A program made the translations under genes and the position numbers. From Numida meleagris (taxonomy: Eukaryota; Chordata; Aves; Galliformes; Numididae), in contig NC_034412.1 in the NCBI RefSeq assembly GCF_002078875.1, positions 14,969,461-15,033,460 on the forward strand: DNA of 64,000 nt. The letters are read 5' to 3'. Position 1 is the stretch's first letter. Each line of letters opens with the position of its first letter. Below are positions 1-11,432 of the stretch, piece after piece. The notes beneath the pieces are model-generated. The model saw only the letters and a program-made list of their open reading frames with translations. It did not search any database and was not told the origin of the DNA.

Positions 1-2814
1 ACCACCCCCTCTCCCGCAAAGACCCCTGGGGAGTGCACCTCCTCCCCTCCCCCTCAGAGGGCCACACCAAAAAAGGCAGTTTACAGTAACCGGGGAATTA
101 ACCCTTTAACTGCCCGTACCTTACATGATGTAATGATGTGGAATACCGACAACAAAAAAAATCACAAAACCATAACACTTTGTTAATATTTTTTCAAGGG
201 AATCCATTGTTAGCATCTAAGAAAAACCTAGGGACCAACATCAACAAGATGTTCTACTGCACAAAGCTATTAGTGCATGTGCACAAAGATGAACCCTATA
301 ATGCTTTCATCAGTTCCTCATTAACACTTTCTCCATGATTCTACACTTTACAACAGTTTCTCCGTTGTTTTTCCAGCCTAAAGTGAGACCAAGTTCTCAT
401 TTCTAGTATCCGCTTTGTATGTCTTTTCAAGAACAAGTACCACTTTGCCATACTTCATTCCTGTGATACCACAGACAATTGAAGCGGATGTATATATACA
501 TCATTGTATCACTAAGAGACAAGCAGTTTCAAATGGGTTCGGATATGAAATAATTAAGCATAAATATTATTAGATCCTAGAAATGCTTTTACAAATCTCT
601 AAGCATGTGACAAAAGCAGATATATACTAAGCTGGCACAAGACATTTATTCCACAGTGTAAAGCTGTAGAGCATGTAATCAACTGGACCACCGTGCCAGG
701 AAGATTACAAAGCCTGTCATGTAAGGTTTGGTTACCACTGAGATATACTATTGGAAAATGTTTTGAAACTATGTACCAATATATTGTAAACATGAGAGCT
801 ATAAATACAATACTAGCCCTTTCACACACAGGTTGCTTTCAGTGAATGACATTTCATTTTAAGATTTTTTTTTCCATTGTATTGCATCATGACCCATGAT
901 TTTAAACCCTTGCAATAACTTATTCCTCAGAGCTCTTTTCCTAGATGGAAAACTTGAATTTCCAGACCACAGCTAGAAAAACTTGTTTGATACCTTATCT
1001 ATCACTGCTTTCATTTGGTTAGAGCTACTTAATAAAAATACTAAGTTGAAAAAAAGTAAATCTGAAGGTGTGATAGAGAAACTAAATTCAGTTTTACAAT
1101 CAAAATAGCTTCTTTTGTAGCATCACCATCTAGTGGTCAGCCTCGTTAGCAACATATTCCTTTCAACTACAGCAAAGTCAGTTCAACTAGGTTGTTGTGT
1201 TTTTTTTTGTAGTAACTTGAGGAATTTCATATTGTAATCTCAGATTCCTACAAAAAATGTTGAAAGTTCATACTGAAGAAACTCTGGTTCTCACTGCCTG
1301 CCTACATGAAAACATTCTTTAATATACATGGGACGGAATATTTCTGAAAGAAGTTTGATTGTCTACCACCAAACATTCAAAAATATCCATTTTACAGGAT
1401 GAAGAACAATTCCACTTGACACGTTGTTAAACAGAGAATAAGAAATCTCTTAGGCTAAGTTCACTTCTCTGATGCTTGAGAGGTACAAAGTGTATGTATC
1501 CTCACAAACTGAAAAGGATCTACCCTAACAAAAGAGAATCTATATACTTAACATTTAAATCTGAACAGATAGTATGGGTTATTTCATGATAATTGCAAAC
1601 ATTTGAGGTAGCTCACTCCTCTGTTAGACAGGAAGCAATCTTGAATTACTCTGGTACTTAATGGAGTACATTCAATAAACAGAAATTTCATTATCATCCT
1701 CTAAACATTTAGGATACACATTTGTCTTTCTGGTTATTGAAAATGCTCTTTGAAAACCAGTTGTCCAAATAAGTTACAACAGCTGCTTTAAGTCCTAGAA
1801 AAGTTGAAAGCTTCTCTTGAGGGCTAAACAAACTAGTTAAAACACTGATCAACTTCCCATCATCTTTTATCCATGTTCCGCGTTATTGTTCAAAATTGCT
1901 GTGGGCTTGCAATAAATAAATTAATTAAAAAAAATAAAGGCATTCCTGAGAAATGATTTGATTCTACTGCCCTCTGCAGCATTTATAAAAAGCAGCATAT
2001 GATCATAAAGCAATATTTACATTTGATAGGTTCTTCAAACAACTTTGTATTTTAGAAGACAAATATGTTCAGCATTTTTACTTGAAATAATTATCTTCCT
2101 ATATTATTAGTGTAAGGAACACATCTTCCTTAGTTAATCTTCCCAATGCCCTCTATTACATTTTGTTTATTTAAGCAAGTGCACTACTGTATAAATCTAA
2201 TCAAAACTTTATACACCAGCCAAGACTCAGCCCCTACAACACAGTGCAACAAGCCAACATACCAAATGAATTATGAAAAGCTCTCTCAACTGAGAGCTGT
2301 TGTCACTACACAGATCTTCAGGATGAGCTATGCCAAAACCAGGAAAGTATCTCGAAGATCATCAGGCCAAAAGAAGAGAGGACCAGCTATACTAAGCACA
2401 CAACAGCAGCCTTGGGTTTCTCTGACATAATCAAGTGCAAGTTTTAACAGCATTTATTCCAATAGCTTTAGCAAACTACCTCCTGACCAAAAATAAATTT
2501 TGTAAGCTCAAAGGCATCTTAGTCTAAAAGATTCCATAAATACTCCCAAGGTCCATGAAATTATGAAGTATAGGCTCATAAAGGTTGGAAAAGACCTCTG
2601 AGACTTAAGTCATCTGGGCATTTTACAAACATGCATTTTTAACAAATACATATGGAACTAAATCAATTCCTTAACATCTGTAGAGTGAATTTTACAAATG
2701 AGCAGTTCCATAAAAAAAATATATATAGATAAGGTGTATCTGATGATATACAAAAATTTAACCCTAGAGAGTATATACAAACAGTTCAGAATTGTAACAT
2801 AAAGAAATGCCTAC
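1..2814 (-). other. DLG1: DLG1 intron 4, beginning only
   Basis: This AT-rich sequence runs downstream of the exon 4 donor to the window edge. Neither the I1A proline-rich insert nor the I1B or PDZ1 coding sequence appears on the minus strand here, so the next exon lies outside. The contents are a short degenerate CR1 3'-end fragment near 2.6 kb and a C/T-rich patch at 1-60. Short open frames (138-338, 2146-2430 plus; 599-829 minus) have no recognisable product. Confidence 0.85.
2572..2622 (-). mobile_element. CR1 LINE 3'-end fragment (degenerate)
   Basis: The stretch around 'ataaaggttggaaaagacctctgag' resembles the inverted CR1 3' end, whose usual form is a hit containing 'gggttggaaaggacct'. 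It is very short and diverged. It lies about 200 bp downstream of exon 4. Confidence 0.45.
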
Positions 2815-2979
2815 CTTCACTGGCGAAATATGAGAATGAGAAACAAATCCATGTACATTCTCAATCTGGGACAGATTCTTCTCCGATACATGAACCAGCT
2901 CTGGACCAGTCACCTCATTGGCAATGTGCGGCGAGCTGTGCTCCTGTGGAGGTGTATCTTCATCTTGATAGCGGTATTT
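2815..2979 (-). CDS. DLG1: DLG1 coding exon 4: KYRYQDED linker segment (residues 107-161)
   Basis: This 165-nt, 55-codon exon has acceptor gttttcttcag and donor AAG|gtaggc on the minus strand. It encodes [20 protein letters not shown], then [20 protein letters not shown], then [15 protein letters not shown]. The KYRYQDED start is shared by DLG1 and PSD-95 family members, where it follows either the L27 exon series (beta forms) or a palmitoylated leader (alpha forms). The segment links the L27 domain to the PDZ1-2 region. Because the exon is in phase 0 at both ends, skipping it would keep the frame. It ends exactly where the mammalian alternative inserts I1A and I1B follow, and these are not present in the 2.8 kb to its left. 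Confidence 0.97.
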
Positions 2980-5900
2980 CTGAAGAAAACAATTATAAAC
3001 AAAGATCAGCCCACGATCAAAACATGAAAGGATTATCCAGAAAACTCAGGACAGACATACGTAGTAGTTTTCTTACACTGCTAACCTCAAGGTAATAAAA
3101 TCTAAAAAGTTTAAATTATTATTTTCATCTAAATCCATCTAAAAACGTTTCCGGCATTTTAGATTCATCAAAAATGCAATGAAGCTACCTAGTTGTTTTG
3201 AGGGGTTATTTTGCATGTTCGTATACAGTAACAATGCTTCCAAACTCTCTTCCGATGGGCTTCTCTTAACTTTTTGTTTCTCCTTACACTTTCAACACAA
3301 ACCCTGTGCCCTGCCTTTCCATCAGCCTCAAAATCTTTTTCCACACTTCCTATTTAGAGCACCTGCTAAAAGCAGTCCCTGTCAGCTGAAGTCTCAGCTT
3401 TTATACCAGGTATCAACACAGCAATTCACTGCTCCTAACTTCGTCTCTGAAGCTATAATATGTGGTTTTACTATGAGACAGATTAAGATTCTGCAACACA
3501 GAGGCCTCCACACAAACACAAGACATTACTCAGTCAACATTATTAATTTTTCATTCAATTTTAAAAACCAGACCCTACTTATTTAGCCACCAGGGATGCA
3601 TTCTAGCCAGACAGTAGCAGATCCCTGCTAAAAGCTATAAATGAAGTGAGGGACACACAAGGGCATAATATTCACCTGTTCTCTGGGTCGCAGGTTAACT
3701 GCTCATCCAGCAGCTCCAAACACAAGCTCACATTATAAATACGCTTAAAAAAAAAAAAAACAACCTCGGATTCAACTTTCTAGTGTCAACCAATTCCAAA
3801 ATATGCTGGGTAGACTATGCATTTTATTGCCCTTCATATAAGAGTAAAGCAATATTACAAAGTTATGAGTTCTAGAGGACAAACTACAAAGAATCTGCTT
3901 GAGAAGGTCCATCAGTTACCAACCCCTTAATGCTTAAACTATTCACTTCTAGGGTGACTGGACTTGTGACCCCTGAAGATCCTGCTAGCCCACATGCTTA
4001 CACTGTGAAATATGGGAAGTTAAGACCCAAAAGTGGATCAAGTTCACAATTCAGACCAGACGAAATCCTGTGGAAAGCTACGAGTGGATCAATCAAGTTT
4101 AAAATCGATAAGCTAGTGGCAAATCAATCAAAACCAACTTACTTTACAAAAATAGTAAATACCTTCTGTCAAAGCACAGAATTCCGTGGCTTTTTTCCTG
4201 AAACCAGACACATTTATCAGAAGCAGGTACTTAGGCACCCCTGAGTGCAAACAGGTTCTAGATTTCATTAAGAAACACATCTACTCATAACAATAGATTA
4301 CGTATGAAGCTTTAGCAGTCCAACGTGCACTACAATTTACTTTAAAAACAAAAAAGTGTTGTGGAGGTAAAGGATTCTCCCATGCAATGATGAGAGCAAT
4401 AAACTTCTCAGAAAGTATCATAAATGCGACATACTAATTGGATTTTGATGTGATATTCAAGATTACTGCTGTCCTTTGCAGGAAATACTTCAGAGAGAAG
4501 TGCTTCAACTTCCTGTGAAGCAGACATTCTTATAACAGCTAGCTCTCCAGAGAAGTGGAAGTATTTTGTACTACTTCGCTATCGCACATCACCTCTGGAA
4601 CTCCCAGGCCTCCTGACGGACACGGAGCACTTCGAGGACCCGGCCTGCTCAGACAATGCCATCCCTAACTGCCCATTCCTTCCCTGTCCAGGAGCTGCAC
4701 CACTCAAACAGGAATTCAGTCATCTCCATCAGACAAATTAATTCTGCTATCAGACTTGAATCTAAATCCCATACAATTTAAACCCCACATGAGCCTAAAG
4801 GTACGTTTTCACAGTACAGCCGTGTGATCCAACAGGCAGTGGCTGTGCAAAGGGGCAGGGCCCTCTCAGCCTCTCCTGGTGCCACTCCACAACCACACCT
4901 TGCTGTCCCTTTGCTTCCAGCACACATTGAGCCTCATGAGGAGCAAATTCAGCAGGCTGAGCCAGCAGCATTGGTTCCCTGTTCCAGCAGTATTCATCTG
5001 CTAGTGTTTTAATTCCTTGACATGGCTCACAAGGTGAAACACGCAGTGATGGCACCACAGGGAGAAAGGGAGGGAGGGAGCAGGACCAACCCATCTCACA
5101 GTGGCTAAGCAAAGACCACTTCTCTGCTTACAACTAAAATTAACACAATCACGCGCCCAACCCAGGCACCAGGAGACCCTAGCTTCGAAGAACCAGCCAA
5201 GGAATGGGCAAGGTATATGGATCAAAGGAAGGAATTAGGCTAGGTATGGCAAAGCAGCTCTGAATTTACAGACTACACATCTAGAAAATTTCCCAGCACT
5301 CAGGTAGCAGCCAGGCCTTTAAACTCTTTTTTTTAATCATGACTTTTTTTATTTTTTTTGGAAAATTTATGGACTACTCTAGTTTATCATCATGATTCAA
5401 AGCGCAAAAAATTTCAAGTGCTAAACATTTAATATGCATTTCTGACAGATACTGCCACCAAAGAATTCAGTTGCAGGTTTATATATATGCTAAGATGAAG
5501 TCCAAACATTTCTCTTTTGATGCAACACGGTTAAAAAGATTTGTTCAAAATAGATTACATGCTTTATAGTATTTATTAACAGTTCAAAACTTACTGACCA
5601 AATTATTTGCTGGTGTAAACTGCTGGAGTACCCACTGACTTTAATAAACCTGTGCTAGTTTAGGTAAGACCCGAAGTTGCCCCATATTCACCACAGTGAA
5701 ATCATTCATCGTGCTGAGTGCTCAGGCCCGCAGCCTCTCTGCCTAAATTCACAAGCCTAGCAGAGTTAAAAATAAAAACGAACACAGTATCTGCAAAACA
5801 CACAGGATAAACAAGGATTTTGTGGACATCTTGTAGCACTGTTTTTCAGGATACAGATCATCTGTTCACAGAGAAAGCACAGAAAATCTTCAGGAAATAC

Positions 5901-8471
5901 TGTGTTTTAGAAGGAAGGTATTTCAAACAAATTCATACATAATCTACTCTCCAGAGATAATTAAGTTGTGGTTTTATGTTTTTAAGAAGTTCCCCTAATG
6001 AGAGGTCTTACTGAAAGAGAACCAAAAGAAAATTAAGAACTCCCAAACAATCCCATGCCTTAAACTGGTGACCCACATCCACAACAGCATGCAATTCTGT
6101 TAATCTACAGATTCAAGCCATACAGAATGCCACATTCACGGACTGAAAACTAATCTTGCAAGAACACCCTTGACTACCAGACAATTTGATGACAAAATGC
6201 AAGACAGCAGCAACTACATTTCTCTTCAGGAGGGGATGTGTATCAAGACCCAATTCATATTAGAAGTACACATTAATGCAACCTTTTAAATGAAAACAAA
6301 TTTGAAAGCACAGTAATGCAACTTCTGAACATACACGTGTACACAAAAATTCAGTGCTAAGACAGCTTTAATGTTAGAATAAGAGGGAAAAGGTGCCTAC
6401 AAATAAAAACAACAGAAAAAATAATGCCAGTCTTCTTTTTTGCACTCCCCTTCTCCTGCAGATTTTCATGTTCCTCATCTACACAACAACATGATTCCTA
6501 AGTCACTGCACACTATTAATAAAAATAACAAACAAAAACCAGAAAATCATGCAGCCTGATTTACATAGCAGTGTCAAGGCTGGTTTTAATTTTCACCATA
6601 CAAGTTAATTCAATATTTTGAAAAAGGTAAAGAATAAGTGAGGATTTGAATAAAAGAAGATAAAACAGTTTCAATATGATAAATACATAGAAGTTCACAA
6701 GGTCAGATCATCTCTGCTGCAGCATGAATAGACAGCATAAAAAAGCAAAGTGGGCTTAGACCATTTGCTCATGATGACCCAAATGTATGTACTCATCCTT
6801 ATTCAGTCACTGCTCCACTTCAGAAGTGAAGCTTGACCTGAAGGGACCCATCAAAAGGCTGTGCCAGCAAGCAAAGTTGTTGGGAAACACTACTTTACAT
6901 TCAGCATCTCCTCTCCTACATAAAAAAACTAGGATGCAGCAAATCAAAGGAAGGTGAGCAGGAAAATCTAAATAAGTACAGTTATCCCCCTATCTCCCCC
7001 TCAAAAAAACAGCCTTCACAACTCTGACTTGAAGGTACCAATCAGCAGGAAATAAGATCCAATAACTGCAACATCAAAAGCAACACAACAGCCAGATTTG
7101 TCATAATCTTGCTAAAACAAAGTTATTAAGATGCCACTGTATTTTGTGTGAGTAACCTGTAGCCTGGTGGAGGTGCTAAACCAGAAGCAAATGATCAGGA
7201 AAACACAGTGCTTCCTCACTGAGAAAAAGGAAAGGATACAAAACAAGAAGCATGTTCAGCTACTGCAGAATGAAAGTCACCTTGAAAACTTCTCATTTCT
7301 GACAGCTGGGCAGATTGTGAAAACCAAATAAAGTCTCTTTGCAGGTGAACAGCAACTCATGGTGAAAAGCCAAAAGCCTGTTACTGTAGCAAAAGAAACT
7401 TCAGTAATAGATGCAGATAAGTGTGTATTTTCAAAACTTCTTCACTGATCACAGATTAGGACATTGAGAATCATCTGCATTTTAGGTCTCAATATATGAT
7501 AAAATGATTTGAAATAGTAGAACAGAAAATATATTTTTAAGCACATGCTCAGGACTTTAAATAACTAACCCCTTCTCTCTCAAAACAGAAGCACAGAGTT
7601 TTCTTTTAATAACTAGAGCTAAGAGAAAAAAGTAAGGCATTTGAACAGCACAGACATGGGGAGCTGCCTTTCATATTTGGAATTCATTTTCCTCTTCAGT
7701 TTGACGTTACATCTTGAGCAAAACCGATGTAACGTGCTAATTAGGTCACAATGTTCCACCATATGCAAAAATACACAGTGTTAAATGCAAACATTTATGC
7801 ATTGCTTCGTGCCATGGATATTCAGAAATAAGACAGTTGAAGATGCATACATAGTGAAGAAATTCACCTGTGCCAGAATGCCAAGGAAGGGAGACCAAAC
7901 AAGGAGCAGTTAGATTGCCAGTGGCATTTTCCTATACCATTAAAAAAACTAATGGAAAATAGAGAACGGTGTTTCATAGGACTACTTGCATGAGATTAAT
8001 CATTTCTTTATGTAAAGGACTGAAGAGGTTATATTGTATTACTATTTCACATTTTGACAAGTATTGGCTCTTTGGTTTTCCTTATGAATAAGGGATTTTT
8101 CTGATATCACAACAGTATTTCAGTGCAGTACAATCCTGCAACATTCCTTCAAAAAAAAAAAAATTAGAAGCACCTAGTGCAAAATCCCTCTGCACTACCA
8201 GCAGGTCACAGTTACTCAAACTTAATCTTCAGTTTATTTGGGATTTGCAAAGCATAGAGTACTTGCTCTGTATTAATGGTGATGTGTGTTCACAGAAGCA
8301 CAGGAGGGCTGAAGTGGGCATGTCTGCATCCCTCTGCCCAGCCCTTGCCCCAGCAAGGCCACCCAGAGCAGGTGCCCAGGCAGCTTTGGAAGATCTCCAA
8401 GGAGGAGGCCCCACACCTCCCTGGTCCCTGTGCCAGCACTAAGCCATCTGCACAGCACTGAAGTGCTGCTG

Positions 8472-8634
8472 GATGTTCTCAGGAAACCTCCCGTGTGCCA
8501 GTCTGTGCCCATGGCCTCTTGTCCTGGCACCACTGAGCAGAGCCTGGCTCTGCCCTCCTCACACCCCCCTTCAGGTATTTACAGACATCGATGAAATCCC
8601 CCTGGAGCCTTCTCTTCTGCAGCCAGTTTATTTG
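8472..8634 (-). mobile_element. CR1 LINE fragment, inverted
   Basis: The sequence follows the inverted CR1 3' region. It runs through a 'ctgtgcccatggcctcttgtcctggcac' type block, a 'ccttcaggtatttacagacat' block and an ending 'ccttctcttctgcag'. It is truncated at both ends. The local GC rise (8.3-8.65 kb) is partly explained by this copy. Confidence 0.8.
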
Positions 8635-11401
8635 GCTATAATTAAAACCCATGCATAATAGCCTAACAGACTAATATTTTCAGGTACAGCACTGCTCAAC
8701 CAATCACACTTGAGAAACTATTAGCCTGCAGGACACGCTCCTGTACATCCCTTGGCAGCGGGACTAGCACCATGCCTGCCCTTTGGGCTGACGTGCCCAT
8801 GGGGCCAGGCCGGGGCCCTGCAGTCACCCCGCAGGGTACAGGGGTGCCAGGCCCAGCTGGGCCCACGCGCAGCCAGACAGGCCGCTGACGTGCGAGTGCA
8901 GCACGAAACGCGCTGTCACTCAAATCCGGCACAAAACGCCTAAAGTGGATTCTGGATATTCGCTGGGTATTTTTAGTTTGCTCTTAAAGGGAACGGCATC
9001 CCTTATCTGCAGCTCAACCGGCAAAATTAAATTCTATTTTCATCCTAGGGCTTTCTTCACAAGTTTAATGTTATAAATAAGAAAGAGATGTGCAATTCCA
9101 CAAAGAATGAAAGAAATCTTGTTTTTATAGCAAATAGCTTCCAAACTGCATCAATAAATATACACACATTTATAACTGAAAAATACTTTGGTCACACGAA
9201 AGACAAGCATATACAAAACAAGGCAAATTCCTGCCAACTGGGAATAAAGTATTCAGCTTGGAATTCCACAGAAATCATTCACACAATCAAAAGAGCCGTA
9301 AGGAAATGAAAATCAGACTCTTCCTTCCCAAAGTCGTGGCATTTCTTCAGCATCAACACATACATATTAGTTACATGTATGTATATACATACATAGGCAC
9401 ATCTGTTCCTAATTTATGTAAAACAGTTCCATTTTTTTGGTGCTGTTGTTAAGAACAATGAAAACCAACTTGGAAACACTGAACATACAAAATAACTTTT
9501 GGAGACAAAGACTGCTGAATCTTGGTCTGAAAAGCAACTTCACACATTAAAATTAAAGGGGCTTTCTAGTAGCTAGGTTCTCACACATCCCTCAATTTCT
9601 GTGTTAATTTCACTGGAAAAAACAGTTGGAACAACACTGACTGGACTGATTCCTATTCTGAGAATTAGGAAATTATACATTTTATTACTCTAAAACCTGA
9701 ACAGTTGATGGAGTCCTGAAATGACTAAATGCCCACGGGCACCGTTAAACCCAAACCTGCCACTAACGATTGCTTCTATCAATATGATGTCAGGAGGCAT
9801 TTCCAGCCCTGCATCTCGGTGCAAGTCTCCTGTGTATTTAATTCTCCACAGCTGAAGAAAATGAAAGCCAAGTGCAATAAACTGATTACACGATGATTAA
9901 TGCTGATTAATGGGGAATGACGACATTTTACATGCGGCATTCAGTAAATTCAAAACACTGTTCAAAGGGATCTTTAAAGAGTAGTCACAATAATTCATTA
10001 CTTCAGTCACAATCACCAAGAGCTCCAAAAATTGAGTAACACACAGAACAAAATACATACTATTTAAACGGAAATAAGGTACAGTCACATTACACATCCT
10101 GGCAATCATTCACAGCCTATTAAATCCAGCTTACATTTCCAGGAAAGTCCTATTATAGACCCACCTTACATCCAAACATTAAAGATATTGTGTTGTTGGT
10201 ACATGCTACTTTACAGTGGCACAGCATCGGAGAAAAACAATCCAAGTTTTTTATGCTAGGAGACATTTTTTCAGACCCTGTGCACTTCAATCGATCCACG
10301 ACTGAGATTCCAGAAAAATGCCTCTGTAAGCGCTGCTTGCTGCCTGTCTTTGACATTTATCCTAGGTCCATAGTGTTCAAAAATAAGCCTTTATATAAAA
10401 CAGCTTGAATCCTTCAGGAAAAAAATTGCTTCATGTCAGAAATCAGATCTTAAGAAGAGCAAACAAAAAAAATCCTGTGTCCATTTTTAAAAATGTTCGA
10501 GTCAGCTTTACATGTAATTACATTAGCGTCAGCCTGGAGCGACAACTGTACGACGGCCCCAAGTAACACTCAGATCCTCACACCAGACCCCAGGGTCAGA
10601 TCCACCGCGGCTGCTCCACCTGCTGCAGTGCAAGGTCTGCGATCTCCTCCTCCATGAAAATAGAAGCAACTCCAGCAGAGCCACGATGCTTGGTGTGCGC
10701 TGGTTGCTTAGGGGAGGGGCAAGATGTTGCAGTAAGGGACTCGCCGCACGGCCCGCCAGAGATCAGCCCAACACTTCCCGCAAGGTGCTTTCGCACTGCA
10801 CCAATGAGCATGTGAAAACCCTTTTTAAAATCAGATGTGTGTAATTATAAAACCGGGAAGTTGTAAGCTTAGCAGCAGGGTATTTGCTGAGCTGCAGCTT
10901 GCACAGCTTTGTCAAGGAGCTCTCAGCAGACCGTGGAATGAATGGCTATGGGATATTTAATCCTCATTTTCTAGCATTAAAAATTCAAGGTTAATGAAAC
11001 GTTAAGAAATGTTAACTGCTGAGTAAAACTCCTAGCGGTCTACAAAAGCAATAAAACAGCAACAGAAAGACACAAATATTCTCCAACTTCAACACAATGA
11101 AATCAGAAGCTGCATTTCCCCCCCCTGCTGTCTTTAGGAAGTGAGGAAAAATTTGGAGTATCCATCACTTTGGTTACGAGCCCCTCTCAGTAAAGTATTT
11201 AATTTCAAGAAATGGTACAAGTGAACACTTGAAAAAGAAAAAGTTTACAAAAAATACTTCTTTTCCTTAGAAAAAAGTAAATACAGTCACTGCCTCCTTA
11301 AGATTTTTGTTACTTGTTGTCTAAGACATATTTATTAAAAAAAAATATGGTTCTGGTGTTGTTGTTTTTTTTTTTTTTGATTGCATCCTATAAAGACTCA
11401 A

Positions 11402-11432
11402 TTCCTTTTTTTTTTCCTCCCCCTCCCCCCAG
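11402..11432 (+). repeat. 29-nt polypyrimidine tract ending in CAG
   Basis: An uninterrupted C/T run (T10 followed by C-rich DNA) ends in AG. It has the form of a strong plus-strand splice acceptor but has no associated coding frame. A T14 run lies just upstream at 11365-11378. Confidence 0.7.

Noticed and set aside
1..2814. The I1A/I1B alternative inserts or the PDZ1 exon of DLG1
   Set aside because: No proline-rich insert or GLGFSIAGG-type PDZ coding sequence is visible on the minus strand, so these are outside the window.
2830..3027. 65-codon plus-strand frame at 2.8-3.0 kb
   Set aside because: It is the antisense shadow of DLG1 exon 4.
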